A DNA stretch of 64,000 nucleotides, taken from contig NZ_OX216966.1 in assembly GCF_945605565.1 (NCBI RefSeq), forward strand, positions 3,216,001 to 3,280,000. Direction: 5' to 3'. The notes below the pieces were generated by a model. It made no database searches. It was not told the origin of the DNA and saw only the letters and a program-made list of their open reading frames with translations. Below, in pieces: positions 1-8,990 of the stretch. The DNA comes from Paenibacillus dendritiformis. GTDB taxonomy: Bacteria > Bacillota > Bacilli > Paenibacillales > Paenibacillaceae. Positions within the stretch are counted from its first letter, which is position 1; the number at the start of each line of letters is the position of its first letter. Made by a program: the position numbers and the translations under genes.

Positions 1-584
1 CGAAGACGGCGGATGAACAGCAAGCTGTGCAGCGCCTCGCTGAGACGGAGTCGGCCATTATGAGCCGCATCGGAGAGCATCTGTTCGCAGCGGAGGATAT
101 CTCTTTGCCGGAGGCGCTGCTTGAGCTGATGAGCGAGCGGAAGCTTACGCTGTCGGCGGCCGAGAGCTGCACCGGCGGATTGTTCGCCGAGATGATTACG
201 TCCGTGCCGGGAAGCTCGGATGTCTTCCAGGGAGGCGCCGTCACGTACTCGAACGAGATGAAGGAGCGAATCCTCGGCGTCCCGCACGAGCTGCTTGAAG
301 GAGAGCAGGCGCCTGGAGCCGTCAGCGCCGAGACGGCGAAGGCGATGGCCGAAGGAATGCAGGACATCGCGGATACCGACTTCTCGATCGCGATAACGGG
401 CGTCGCGGGACCGGGACATTCCGAACGGAAGCCGGTCGGCCTCGTCTATATCGCCATCGCCGAGAAGGGGAGAGATACGCAGGTCGAGGAGCTTCGCTTG
501 GCAGGAGACCGTTCGACGATTCGTCTGCGAACCGTGAATGCGGTCATGTACCGGCTGTGGACCCGTGCGCGGCAGTATGGATAA
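1..584 (+). CDS. cinA: CinA C-terminal part (5' end outside window)
   Basis: The frame is open from the first bases of the window, so the gene begins upstream and only its C-terminal part is seen. The visible protein carries the CinA C-terminal domain: a segment with AAESCTGGLF, then GGAVTYSNEMK and ITGVAGPG, which are hallmarks of the nicotinamide-nucleotide amidohydrolase (PncC-like) fold that deamidates NMN. In full-length CinA an N-terminal molybdopterin-binding-like (COG1058) domain comes first; it is not visible here. The place directly upstream of recA is the one known from Bacillus and Streptococcus, where cinA and recA are linked to competence and recombination. A GTG at 27 is in frame but has no reason to be the start. 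A terminator follows at about 630. Confidence 0.9.
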   Translation, partial: KTADEQQAVQRLAETESAIMSRIGEHLFAAEDISLPEALLELMSERKLTLSAAESCTGGLFAEMITSVPGSSDVFQGGAVTYSNEMKERILGVPHELLEGEQAPGAVSAETAKAMAEGMQDIADTDFSIAITGVAGPGHSERKPVGLVYIAIAEKGRDTQVEELRLAGDRSTIRLRTVNAVMYRLWTRARQYG

Positions 585-628
585 GCTTGACTGCTTTGGC
601 GGAAGCCGCTACAATTGAATTAACGGAA

Positions 629-671
629 GAACCGTAGCAAGGCGCCAGTCGCTTTTGCTGCGGTTTTTTTG
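629..671 (+). terminator. Rho-independent terminator after cinA
   Basis: Arms ACCGTAGCAA and TTGCTGCGGT pair over ten bases with one G-U, followed by a run of seven T. It separates cinA from the recA promoter. Confidence 0.8.
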
Positions 672-745
672 CGTATAGAGGGGAGGAGGATGCTTAATAT
701 AGTTCCTTTTATGGAATTTTAAGATAAATGGCCCTGCGAAAAAAA

Positions 746-759
746 CGAATGTATGTTCG
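746..759 (+). promoter_or_regulatory. LexA (SOS/DinR) box upstream of recA
   Basis: CGAATGTATGTTCG matches the Gram-positive LexA consensus CGAAC-N4-GTTCG with one mismatch. It ends nine bases before the -35 hexamer of the recA promoter, so LexA binding here would control recA as in Bacillus. Confidence 0.8.
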
Positions 760-768
760 AAAAAAAGC

Positions 769-797
769 TTGGCAAACGGATCGAAAGACGGTATGAT
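769..797 (+). promoter_or_regulatory. Sigma-A promoter of recA
   Basis: TTGGCA (769-774), a 17-bp spacer and TATGAT (792-797) form a near-consensus promoter. The predicted transcript starts near 804, downstream of the in-frame ATG at 753, which rules that ATG out as the recA start. Confidence 0.75.
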
Positions 798-830
798 AGA
801 GGTATCAAATGGAACAAAGGAAGTGAGTAT

Positions 831-1889
831 GTGTCAGATCGCCGCGCTGCATTAGAAATGGCATTGCGCCAAATCGAGAAACAATTCGGTAAAGGTTCGA
901 TCATGAAACTTGGCGAGTCCAACCATATGCAGGTTGAGATTGTGCCGAGCGGATCGTTGGCACTTGATATAGCTCTTGGAATCGGCGGATTGCCAAGAGG
1001 ACGGATTATTGAAGTATATGGACCGGAATCTTCCGGTAAGACGACGGTTGCGCTTCACGCGATTGCTGAAGCGCAGAAGGTTGGCGGACAAGCTGCGTTC
1101 ATCGATGCGGAGCACGCTCTCGATCCTACATACGCGAGCAAGCTTGGCGTCAACATCGACGAACTGCTTCTGTCCCAGCCGGATACAGGGGAGCAGGCGC
1201 TCGAGATTGCCGAAGCACTCGTGCGCAGCGGCGCGGTGGACATTATCGTCATCGACTCCGTCGCGGCTCTCGTGCCGAAGGCGGAGATTGAAGGCGAGAT
1301 GGGAGATTCCCACGTTGGTCTTCAGGCCCGCCTCATGTCCCAGGCGCTTCGCAAATTGTCCGGGGCGATCAGCAAGTCCAAGACGATCGCGATCTTCATT
1401 AACCAGCTGCGCGAGAAGGTCGGCGTCATGTTCGGCAACCCGGAGACGACGCCAGGCGGCCGCGCATTGAAGTTCTACTCGACGATTCGGCTGGATGTCC
1501 GGCGGGTCGAGACGATCAAGCAGGGCAACGACATGATCGGGAACCGGACACGCATCAAGGTCGTGAAGAACAAGGTCGCGCCTCCATTTAAGCAGGCAGA
1601 CATCGATATTATGTATGGCGAAGGGATTTCCCGCGAAGGAAGCATCGTAGATATCGGCACGGAGATGGACATTATCCAGAAGAGCGGGGCCTGGTATTCG
1701 TACGAGGGCGAGCGTTTGGGCCAAGGCCGTGAGAATGCGAAGCAGTTCCTGAAGGAAAATGGGGAGCTCGCTCTGACGATCGAGAACAAGGTTCGTGAAG
1801 CAAGCAATTTGTCGACGGTGGTCCGGAACCATTCCGAGCATGATGCTGAAGAGGCTGAGGACGCTCTTGAGCTGGAGCTGGAATCGTAA
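831..1889 (+). CDS. recA: RecA recombinase
   Basis: RecA coats single-stranded DNA with ATP, drives homologous pairing and strand exchange, and triggers LexA self-cleavage. The 352-residue protein has the usual length. Visible are the Walker A motif GPESSGKTT near residue 65, the Walker B region [20 protein letters not shown], loop L1/L2 segments ([35 protein letters not shown]), and an acidic C-terminal tail. The start chosen is GTG 831, preceded by AAAGGAAGTGAG; an ATG at 753 in the same frame would add 26 residues but lies upstream of the promoter. Regulation by LexA is expected from the box at 746. A terminator follows at 1903. Confidence 0.97.
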   Translation: MSDRRAALEMALRQIEKQFGKGSIMKLGESNHMQVEIVPSGSLALDIALGIGGLPRGRIIEVYGPESSGKTTVALHAIAEAQKVGGQAAFIDAEHALDPTYASKLGVNIDELLLSQPDTGEQALEIAEALVRSGAVDIIVIDSVAALVPKAEIEGEMGDSHVGLQARLMSQALRKLSGAISKSKTIAIFINQLREKVGVMFGNPETTPGGRALKFYSTIRLDVRRVETIKQGNDMIGNRTRIKVVKNKVAPPFKQADIDIMYGEGISREGSIVDIGTEMDIIQKSGAWYSYEGERLGQGRENAKQFLKENGELALTIENKVREASNLSTVVRNHSEHDAEEAEDALELELES

Positions 1890-1902
1890 GTCTGTTTCTG
1901 GA

Positions 1903-1934
1903 ACAAGCGCCTTCCTGTGAGGGCGCTTGTTTTG
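1903..1934 (+). terminator. Terminator after recA
   Basis: ACAAGCGCC and GGGCGCTTGT form a 9-bp GC-rich stem followed by TTTT. Confidence 0.75.
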
Positions 1935-2044
1935 TCATGTCTACGATAGGGATGCGGGGGAACGCGAAATCATGCGCGGGGATGCGGTGAAGCCAAAGGA
2001 TAATGGCTTCGCCGGCCGATGGCGCGAACAGGAGGAGCAGACGG

Positions 2045-2707
2045 ATGAGCAAGGAGGAACGCATCGTTACGATCATGCGGGTGGAGCCGGATCGAACACA
2101 GCGGGGGCGCTATGTCCTGCATTTCGACAGCGGCGAGTCTCTCAACGTGCATGAGGATGTCATGATCAAGTACCGTCTTCTTAAAGGAGCGGATATCGCT
2201 CTCGATGCGATTGACGATATATTGCGGGCCGATGAGGGGAACAAGGCCTACGTGCAAGCGCTGCGCCATCTGCAGCGCAAGCCGAGGACGAGGATGGAGA
2301 TGATCCGCCATCTGAGTCAGAAAGGCTATGAAGAAGGGATCGTGCGGGAGGCCGTCTCGCGTCTGGTGGACGAGCGTCTGGTGGACGATCGGGCGTACGC
2401 CGAGCAGTGGGCATATGAGCGGACGGCTATGCATGCGAAGGGCCGCCGCTTCATTGAGCAGGAGCTGAAGCAGAAGGGCGTGCAGGAGCATCATATTGCC
2501 GCCGCCCTTACTTCCATCGATCCGGAGGAGGAGCGGGACGGGGCGCAGCGTTCTGCCGCCAAGAAATGGCGTCAGACGCAGGGGGAGCCGCATATGCGGA
2601 AGCAAAAAGTGATTGCCTTCTTGCTCCGGCGCGGCTATCCGATGGACCTGGCCCGCCGCGCTGCCGAGGAGGCGGCGCAGGAAGCCGATGCGGAGGACGA
2701 CTTCTAG
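2045..2707 (+). CDS. recX: RecX regulatory protein
   Basis: RecX binds RecA filaments and tunes their assembly. The 220-residue protein has the tandem three-helix repeats of the family; the typical sequence AYVQALRHLQRKPRTRMEMIRHLSQKG (first repeat, from about residue 65, only its beginning and end are characteristic) is followed by VDERLVDDRAYAEQWAYERT and a third repeat near the C-terminus with YPMDLARRAAEE. The N-terminal 60 residues form the small beta-rich extension common in Bacillus/Paenibacillus RecX. ATG 2045 is preferred over an in-frame ATG at 2003 because an AGGAGGAG site lies nine bases before it. It follows recA directly, as in many bacteria, but beyond a terminator. Confidence 0.9.
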   Translation: MSKEERIVTIMRVEPDRTQRGRYVLHFDSGESLNVHEDVMIKYRLLKGADIALDAIDDILRADEGNKAYVQALRHLQRKPRTRMEMIRHLSQKGYEEGIVREAVSRLVDERLVDDRAYAEQWAYERTAMHAKGRRFIEQELKQKGVQEHHIAAALTSIDPEEERDGAQRSAAKKWRQTQGEPHMRKQKVIAFLLRRGYPMDLARRAAEEAAQEADAEDDF

Positions 2708-2750
2708 GCGGAGCCTCCGGTCAAAGATATCGCTCTTCGCCGTCATTTGC

Positions 2751-2780
2751 TTGACAATATCTTTTCATGAATAATAAAAT
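2751..2780 (+). promoter_or_regulatory. Probable promoter of rny
   Basis: TTGACA (2751-2756) and TAAAAT (2775-2780) with an 18-bp spacer. The next gene starts at 3033, so the transcript would have a leader of about 245 bases. That leader holds short GC-rich inverted segments (2870-2940) but nothing I can name. Confidence 0.5.
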
Positions 2781-3032
2781 GAACATGTATCTTTATTATC
2801 GCGAAATCAGTTTCCACTTCCAGAAATTGATTTCTACATGATTCATTTCGCCAATATCATGATTTCCGATTGGCCGCTTTCGGGCGGCGCACGCCATCGC
2901 GTGTGCACTTCGCCGGCGCTCATGCGTCGGTCCGTGATCTGAACCTGAATTTTGTAATGAAACACGTGAACAACTGAACAAATGAAACCTGTCCCAAGCA
3001 GTGCTTGGAGCAACCAACGGGGAGGTGAGGCA

Positions 3033-4580
3033 ATGGAGATGAACATTTGGCTCGCGCTCGCTCTCGTTGTGGCCGCATTGATCTTGGGGTTTGGAATCGG
3101 GTACCTGATTCGCAAATCGCTTGCTGAAGCGAAGATAACGAGTGCCGAGCATGCCGCAGAGCAGATTATGGACAGCGCGCGCAAGGAAGCAGAGGCACTG
3201 AAGAAGGAAACGGTGCTCGAAGCGAAGGACGACATCCATAAACTGCGCACCGAAGCGGAGAAAGACATTCGCGAGCGACGAAATGAAGTTCAACGTCTGG
3301 AAAGACGCGTTGTACAAAAAGAAGAGTCATTGGATAAAAAGCTGGAGTCGCTGGAGCGCAAAGAAGAACAAGTCGCTTCTAAAGAAAAGCGCATCGAAGA
3401 GACCCAGCAGCAGGTTGAACGGACGCTGCAGCAGCAAGTTACGGAGTTGGAACGGATCTCGAATCTGACGATGGAAGATGCGCGGAGCATCATCCTCTCC
3501 AATGTGGAGCAGGAGGTGCGGCACGAGACTGCGCAGATGATCAAGGATATCGAGCAGCAGGCACGCGAAGAAGCGGACAAGCGCTCACGCGAGATTATTA
3601 CGCTTGCTATCCAGCGCTGTGCCGCCGACCATGTAGCAGAGACGACGGTCTCTGTCGTGGCATTGCCTAATGAAGAGATGAAGGGCCGGATTATCGGCCG
3701 CGAAGGCCGGAATATCCGTGCGCTTGAGACACTGACAGGAATCGATCTGATTATCGACGATACGCCGGAAGCGGTGATTCTGTCCGGATTTGATCCGATA
3801 CGACGGGAGATCGCGCGGACGGCATTGGAGAAGCTGGTCGCCGATGGGCGTATCCACCCGGCTCGAATCGAGGAAATGGTGGAGAAGTCCCGCAAGGAAG
3901 TCGACGAGCGGATTCGCGAATACGGAGAACAAGCGACGTTCGAGGTCGGAGTGCATGGCTTGCATCCGGATCTGATCAAGATTCTGGGACGTCTGAAGTT
4001 CCGTACGAGCTACGGTCAGAATGTGCTCAAGCATTCCATGGAAGTGGCATATCTCACAGGCTTGATGGCGGGAGAGCTGGGCGAAGATGTAACCTTGGCA
4101 CGCCGTGCCGGGCTGTTGCATGATATCGGAAAAGCGCTGGATCACGAGGTGGAAGGATCCCACGTCGAGATTGGCGTAGAGTTGGCGAAAAAGTATAAAG
4201 AACACCCTGTAGTCATTAACAGCATCGCATCCCATCACGGAGATTGCGAAGCGACATCGGTTATCGCAATGCTGGTGGCAGCGGCGGATGCGCTGTCTGC
4301 AGCCAGACCGGGAGCGCGTCGTGAGACGCTCGAAACCTATATCAAGCGGCTGGAGAAGCTGGAAGACATTTCCGAGTCGTTCGAAGGGGTGGAGAAATCG
4401 TACGCCATCCAGGCTGGACGCGAAGTTCGCGTCATGGTCCAGCCGGATAAGATTGACGATGCGGAAGCGTACCGACTCGCTCGGGAGATTACGAAGAAAA
4501 TCGAGAGCGAGCTGGACTATCCGGGTCATATCAAGGTAACGGTAATCCGCGAGACCCGTGCGGTAGAATATGCGAAATAA
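3033..4580 (+). CDS. rny: Ribonuclease Y
   Basis: RNase Y is the membrane-anchored endoribonuclease that starts mRNA decay and riboswitch turnover in Firmicutes. The 515-residue product has, in order, an N-terminal membrane helix (about residues 4-24), a long charged coiled coil (about 30-205), a KH domain with [15 protein letters not shown] near 215, and an HD domain with [15 protein letters not shown] near 365 and SHHGD near 405. Length and order match the Bacillus protein (about 520). ATG 3033 has GGAGGTGAGG just upstream; an in-frame ATG at 2982 would place extra charged residues before the membrane helix. Followed by ymdB, its usual neighbour. Confidence 0.96.
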   Translation: MEMNIWLALALVVAALILGFGIGYLIRKSLAEAKITSAEHAAEQIMDSARKEAEALKKETVLEAKDDIHKLRTEAEKDIRERRNEVQRLERRVVQKEESLDKKLESLERKEEQVASKEKRIEETQQQVERTLQQQVTELERISNLTMEDARSIILSNVEQEVRHETAQMIKDIEQQAREEADKRSREIITLAIQRCAADHVAETTVSVVALPNEEMKGRIIGREGRNIRALETLTGIDLIIDDTPEAVILSGFDPIRREIARTALEKLVADGRIHPARIEEMVEKSRKEVDERIREYGEQATFEVGVHGLHPDLIKILGRLKFRTSYGQNVLKHSMEVAYLTGLMAGELGEDVTLARRAGLLHDIGKALDHEVEGSHVEIGVELAKKYKEHPVVINSIASHHGDCEATSVIAMLVAAADALSAARPGARRETLETYIKRLEKLEDISESFEGVEKSYAIQAGREVRVMVQPDKIDDAEAYRLAREITKKIESELDYPGHIKVTVIRETRAVEYAK

Positions 4581-4651
4581 GCAAAAGCTATAGCGCAAGT
4601 GCGAGAAGTGGCCTCCTGGGCCACTTCTCCTGATTTAAGGAGGACCCAATC

Positions 4652-5446
4652 ATGAAAGTCTTGTTTATCGGCGATATTGTGGGCAATACGGGGCGCAAGG
4701 CCGTGAAACAGCTGCTGCCGGAGTTGAAGCAGAAGTATAACCCGCATATCATTATCGCCAATGCGGAAAACGCCGCCGGCGGGCGGGGCGTCACGGGCGC
4801 GATCGTGAAGGAGTTCCTCGACCTGGGCGTTCACGGCTTTACCATGGGGAACCATACGTGGGACAACAAAGATATTTTCGAGTGGATTGACGAGGAGCCG
4901 CGGATGGTCCGTCCCGCCAACTTCCCGGAAGGAACGCCCGGCAAGGGGCATACCGTCATCAAAGCCAATGGCAAGGAGCTTGTCATTATCAACTTGCAGG
5001 GGCGGACGTTCCTCCCGGCCATTGATTGCCCCTTCCAAAAGGCGGACGACATTTTGCGAGGGCTCGGCAAAAAGCCGCGTGCCATACTTGTCGATTTCCA
5101 TGCTGAAGCGACATCGGAGAAGATTGCGATGGGCTGGCATCTCGACGGCCGCGCTTCGCTGGTCGTAGGCACGCATACGCATGTCCAGACGAATGACGAC
5201 ACGATACTCCCTAACGGCACGGCCTATTTAACCGATGTCGGCATGGTCGGTTCGCGGGAAGGCGTGCTTGGGATGGAGCGGGAAGCGGTGCTGCGCAAGT
5301 TCAGAACGCAGCTTCCCGTAAGGTTCGTCGTCGATGAAGGCAAATGGCAGTTCCACGCGCTGGTCGTTGAGATTGACGAAGCGACCGGCAAAGCGACGAA
5401 GCTGGATAAAATCCGTATTCGCGAAGGCGAGTGGATGATGAGCTAG
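4652..5446 (+). CDS. ymdB: YmdB metallophosphoesterase (cyclic nucleotide phosphodiesterase)
   Basis: A member of the TIGR00282 metallophosphoesterase family. In Bacillus, YmdB hydrolyses 2',3'-cyclic nucleotides and affects biofilm and motility choice and RNase Y-dependent RNA levels. The 264-residue sequence has the metal ligands expected: GDIVGNTGR at residues 7-15, NAENAAGG near 37-44, GNHTWDNKD near 66, DFHAEATSEK near 149 and GTHTHVQT near 174. A good AAGGAGGA site precedes ATG 4652. The rny-ymdB pairing is conserved and suggests co-transcription, 71 bases apart. Confidence 0.93.
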   Translation: MKVLFIGDIVGNTGRKAVKQLLPELKQKYNPHIIIANAENAAGGRGVTGAIVKEFLDLGVHGFTMGNHTWDNKDIFEWIDEEPRMVRPANFPEGTPGKGHTVIKANGKELVIINLQGRTFLPAIDCPFQKADDILRGLGKKPRAILVDFHAEATSEKIAMGWHLDGRASLVVGTHTHVQTNDDTILPNGTAYLTDVGMVGSREGVLGMEREAVLRKFRTQLPVRFVVDEGKWQFHALVVEIDEATGKATKLDKIRIREGEWMMS

Positions 5447-5641
5447 GGAGCGGTTGGAACGCGGCACCGTCGAGGCGGCATACCGAGCGGGCTAACCGTC
5501 ACGATATGGAGTGTCCGCCGCACGGCTTTTTTTGTGAATTTGTGAATAGGCATGGATTATCCCGGCAGATGAACAGCTTTTGGCATGGACAGGAACGAAT
5601 CAGCCCGGCCACTACACCTCCTCAGGCAGGAACGGAAGATG

Positions 5642-5670
5642 ACAGGAATTTTTGGCTCGCTTGTGAATAG
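5642..5670 (+). promoter_or_regulatory. Sigma-H-type promoter of spoVS
   Basis: ACAGGAATT fits the sigma-H -35 consensus RNAGGAWWW and, 11 bases later, TGTGAATAG fits the -10 consensus RNNGAATWW except at its first base and last base. The B. subtilis spoVS gene is known to depend on sigma-H, so the position 46 bases before the start supports the call. Confidence 0.6.
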
Positions 5671-5715
5671 ATTGTAATAGTGGAGTCAACCATCATTCCC
5701 GAGGAGGTACTTTCC

Positions 5716-5976
5716 ATGGAAGTATTGAAGGTGTCAGCTAAATCCAACCCGAATTCCGTCGCGGGCGCATTGGCCGGGGTGCTGCGTGAACGCGGAGCGG
5801 CCGAACTGCAAGCGATCGGAGCGGGCGCATTGAATCAGGCGATTAAAGCAGTTGCGATTGCACGAGGATTCGTCGCACCAAGCGGGGTTGATCTGATTTG
5901 CATTCCTGCATTCACCGATATTGTCATTGACGGCGAAGACCGTACGGCGATTAAATTAATTGTCGAGCCCAGATAA
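5716..5976 (+). CDS. spoVS: Stage V sporulation protein S
   Basis: SpoVS is a small Alba-like protein needed for spore coat and cortex formation and for normal control of septation. The 86-residue product has exactly the family length and begins MEVLKVSAKSNPNSVAGALA, with IKAVAIARGFVAPSGVDL in the middle. ATG 5716 follows GAGGAGGTAC; the longer in-frame ORF from 5680 has no such site. A sigma-H promoter candidate lies just upstream and a terminator at 6016 just downstream, so it is likely transcribed alone. Confidence 0.96.
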   Translation: MEVLKVSAKSNPNSVAGALAGVLRERGAAELQAIGAGALNQAIKAVAIARGFVAPSGVDLICIPAFTDIVIDGEDRTAIKLIVEPR

Positions 5977-6015
5977 AAAACGGATACATGGAAATGACCG
6001 GGGAACCTTACTCTG

Positions 6016-6042
6016 CCTGTTTACGACGTAAGCAGGTTTTTT
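6016..6042 (+). terminator. Terminator after spoVS
   Basis: CCTGTTTAC and GTAAGCAGG pair over nine bases with one G-U, then TTTTTT. Confidence 0.8.
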
Positions 6043-6085
6043 GCTTTCCATGGTGGGACACGCCACGCAGAAAGGATGAAGCCAA

Positions 6086-7045
6086 ATGAACGCCCGTATT
6101 ATCGATTTTCATTGCGATGTGCTGTACAAGATGCTGTATCACGGCGCAGGCCGCTTCGAGAAGGAAGACGACTATGACGTCACCTTGCCGCGCCTGAAGC
6201 AAGGCGGAGTCGGCATGCAAGTGTTCGCCGTGTTCCTGGAGGACTCCGCGCTGGCCGGACCGCCGAAGTTCGCGCAGGTGCTGCGAAGCATCGATCTGCT
6301 GCGCGAGCGCATTAACACGCTTCCCGGCATGCGTCTCATTCGGTGGCGGGACGATCTGGAGCGCTGGCAGGAGCAGCCGGATCAGATCGGATCGCTGCTG
6401 TCGCTGGAAGGCGTAGACGCGCTGGAAGGGGATTTGGTGAATCTCCGTACGGCTTACGAGCTGGGCGTCCGCTTCATCGGACTGACCTGGAATCACGCGA
6501 ACTGGGCCGTGGACGGAACGTTGGAGGAGCGGCAAGCCGGCTTTACTGCGCTGGGCCGCAGCCTAATCCAGGAATGCGATCGGCTGGGACTCATCATTGA
6601 CGTGTCGCATTTGAACAGGACGGCATTTTGGGAGCTCCTCGAGCTGACGGAGCGGCCGATCTTCGCCTCTCATTCCAATGCGGCGGCCGTGCTCGATCAT
6701 CCGCGCAATCTTACGGATCAGCAGATCCGGGCCATTATCGCGCGCGACGGAAGAATCGGCGTTACGTTCGTGCCGCATTTCATCCATGAAGGGGACAAGG
6801 CTTCCATTGATCATTTGCTCCGCCATATCGAGCATATCGCCACATTAGGCGGTGAGCGGCATCTGATGTTCGGATCGGACTTCGACGGCATCGATAAGAA
6901 GGTAGAGCGGTTGGAGCATGCGGGACAATATACGAATTTATTAAATGAACTGCATAAAAGATACAGTCCGGATTTCGTAGAGCGGATCTCTTCTGCCAAT
7001 GCATTATCGTTTCTCGCGACCCATCTTCCTGAGCGCGAACTATAA
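6086..7045 (+). CDS. Membrane dipeptidase family (peptidase M19)
   Basis: A zinc peptidase of the renal dipeptidase family, which cleaves dipeptides including those with a D-residue at the C-terminal side. The 319 residues carry IDFHCDVLYK at the N-terminus (His-x-Asp metal site; the family has HxD), LEGVDALEGD near residue 108 (the metal-bridging Glu), GLTWNHANWAVDG near 135, IDVSHLNRTAFWELLE near 172 and FASHSNAAAVLDHPRN near 193, both with metal-binding His, and GSDFDGID near 260. No signal peptide is seen, so it should be cytoplasmic. AGAAAGGATGAAG lies before ATG 6086. In-between spoVS and korA it appears to be a single-gene unit. Confidence 0.9.
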   Translation: MNARIIDFHCDVLYKMLYHGAGRFEKEDDYDVTLPRLKQGGVGMQVFAVFLEDSALAGPPKFAQVLRSIDLLRERINTLPGMRLIRWRDDLERWQEQPDQIGSLLSLEGVDALEGDLVNLRTAYELGVRFIGLTWNHANWAVDGTLEERQAGFTALGRSLIQECDRLGLIIDVSHLNRTAFWELLELTERPIFASHSNAAAVLDHPRNLTDQQIRAIIARDGRIGVTFVPHFIHEGDKASIDHLLRHIEHIATLGGERHLMFGSDFDGIDKKVERLEHAGQYTNLLNELHKRYSPDFVERISSANALSFLATHLPEREL

Positions 7046-7175
7046 CATGGATATTCATCTCGGCCGGGTATCATATCCATCGAATCTCGCTATCGGGGGA
7101 GAGGCAGAAATCGCTTGCTTTTTCAAGTACCCGGACATAGAATGAGAGTGACTCAACTATTTTCTAATATTTTAC

Positions 7176-7204
7176 TTGTTATATTTTTTTGAAACTATTT
7201 ATAT
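7176..7204 (+). promoter_or_regulatory. Possible promoter of korAB
   Basis: TTGTTA (7176-7181), 17 bases, TTATAT (7199-7204), in a very AT-rich stretch that stands out from the GC-rich surroundings. Other registers in the same stretch are possible. Confidence 0.35.
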
Positions 7205-7254
7205 CGCGGCAGTGAATATGGATGCGAGTCACTTTGCAAAAGGAGTGGGCGAGC

Positions 7255-8988
7255 TTGATTAGTCAATTATCTTGGAAAATCGGGGGTCAACAAGGAGAGG
7301 GTGTAGAAAGTACAGACCGTATTTTCTCAACGGCATTGAATCGTCTAGGCTATTATCTATACGGATATCGTCACTTTTCTTCCCGAATCAAGGGTGGACA
7401 TACGAATAACAAAATACGCATCAGCACAGCGCCGATCCGTGCGATATCGGACGACCTGGACATTCTCGTCGCCTTCGATCAAGAGACGATCGATCTGAAC
7501 GCGCAAGAATTGCGGCCGGGAGGCGTTATCGTAGCCGATGCGAAGTTCGCGCCAGTCGTGCCGGAAGGAATCGATGCACGGCTATTTGCTGTTCCATTCA
7601 CCGCGATCGCGGACGAATTGGGCGCATCCCTAATGAAAAATATGGTCGCTTCCGGCGCGTCATGGGCCTTGCTCGGATTGCCGCTGGACGTGTTCAATAA
7701 GGCGCTGGAAGAGGAATTCGGGCGCAAAGGGCCGGCAGTCGTCGAGAAGAACGTCGAGGCATCGCGCCGCGGGGCGGAATTCATCCTGGAGCAGGCCGGC
7801 GGCCCGCTGACCGAATTCCAGCTTGAACCGGCGGACGGGAAGCAGAAGCTCTTCATGATAGGTAACGATGCGATCGGATTGGGCGCGATCGCCGCAGGCT
7901 GCCGCTTGATGGCAGCCTATCCGATTACGCCGGCATCAGAGATTATGGAATACTTAATCAAGCGGCTGCCGAAGTTCGGCGGAACGGTCATTCAGACCGA
8001 GGACGAGATTGCCGCGGTCACGATGGCCATCGGGGCCAACTACGGCGGAGTCCGGGCAATGACCGCATCTGCGGGTCCGGGGTTGTCGCTGAAGGCGGAA
8101 GCGATCGGTCTGGCGGGAATGACAGAGACGCCCGTCGTCATCGTCAATACGCAGCGCGGCGGTCCGAGCACCGGCTTGCCGACGAAGCAGGAGCAGAGCG
8201 ACCTGAATGCGATGGTATACGGCACCCATGGGGAGATTCCGAAGATTGTCATGGCGCCGAGCTCCATCGAAGAGTGCTTCTACGATACGATCGAAGCATT
8301 TAACCTGGCGGAGAAATACCAGTGTCCGGTCATCGTCATGACCGATCTGCAGCTATCACTGGGCAAGCAGTCGTGCGAGCTGCTCGATTTCGACCGCATC
8401 GTCATCGATCGCGGCAAGCTGACATCCGATCTGCCGCCGCTGGAGCCCCACGGCCAATTCAAGCGTTATGAATGGACGGAGGACGGTATCTCCCCGCGCG
8501 TCATCCCGGGGGAGAAAGGCGGCTTGCATCATGTGACCGGCGTAGAGCATGATGAGGTCGGGCGTCCGTCCGAGAGCGCGGTGAACCGGAAGAAAATGAT
8601 GGATAAGCGGCTGCGGAAGATCGAGGGCCTGCAGATTACGAATGCGATTCACGCCGATGCACCGCATGAGGAGCCGGATCTGCTGTTCGTCAGCATGGGC
8701 TCCATCGGTGGAACGATAGACGAAGCGCGCCGCAGACTGGAAGCGGAAGGAATTAAGACGAACCATGTCACCGTTCGGCAGATTCACCCGTTCCCCGCAG
8801 AGCTGTTCAAGCCGCATGCGGAACGGGCCCGTCAAGTGGTCGTCATCGAGAACAACGCTACCGGACAATTGGCGGATCAGATTCAGCTGCATGTCGGCTG
8901 CGGAGAGAAGCTGCGCCGCGTCAACAAATACGACGGCACTCCGTTCCTGCCGTCCGAATTGTATAATCATAGCAAGGAGCTGGTCTAA
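7255..8988 (+). CDS. korA: 2-oxoacid:ferredoxin oxidoreductase, alpha (gamma-alpha fused) subunit
   Basis: With KorB it converts a 2-oxoacid (probably 2-oxoglutarate, possibly pyruvate or a branched-chain oxoacid) and CoA to acyl-CoA, CO2 and reduced ferredoxin. The 577-residue protein has the gamma domain first (GGQQGEGVEST near residue 8, SSRIKGGHTNNKIR near 45) and the alpha pyrimidine-binding domain after about residue 195 (AAGCRLMAAYPITPASEIME, TASAGPGLSLKAEAIGLAGM). The C-terminal domain has SMGSIGGTIDEA and the phrase VRQIHPFPAE. TTG 7255 is chosen as start because AAAAGGAGTGGG lies nine bases before it; an in-frame ATG at 7222 has no site. Two bases separate it from korB. Confidence 0.92.
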   Translation: MISQLSWKIGGQQGEGVESTDRIFSTALNRLGYYLYGYRHFSSRIKGGHTNNKIRISTAPIRAISDDLDILVAFDQETIDLNAQELRPGGVIVADAKFAPVVPEGIDARLFAVPFTAIADELGASLMKNMVASGASWALLGLPLDVFNKALEEEFGRKGPAVVEKNVEASRRGAEFILEQAGGPLTEFQLEPADGKQKLFMIGNDAIGLGAIAAGCRLMAAYPITPASEIMEYLIKRLPKFGGTVIQTEDEIAAVTMAIGANYGGVRAMTASAGPGLSLKAEAIGLAGMTETPVVIVNTQRGGPSTGLPTKQEQSDLNAMVYGTHGEIPKIVMAPSSIEECFYDTIEAFNLAEKYQCPVIVMTDLQLSLGKQSCELLDFDRIVIDRGKLTSDLPPLEPHGQFKRYEWTEDGISPRVIPGEKGGLHHVTGVEHDEVGRPSESAVNRKKMMDKRLRKIEGLQITNAIHADAPHEEPDLLFVSMGSIGGTIDEARRRLEAEGIKTNHVTVRQIHPFPAELFKPHAERARQVVVIENNATGQLADQIQLHVGCGEKLRRVNKYDGTPFLPSELYNHSKELV

Positions 8989-8990
8989 GA

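Noticed and set aside
753..830. recA starting at ATG 753
   Set aside because: It lies upstream of the mapped-looking promoter (769-797) and overlaps the LexA box; GTG 831 has the site and gives the family length.
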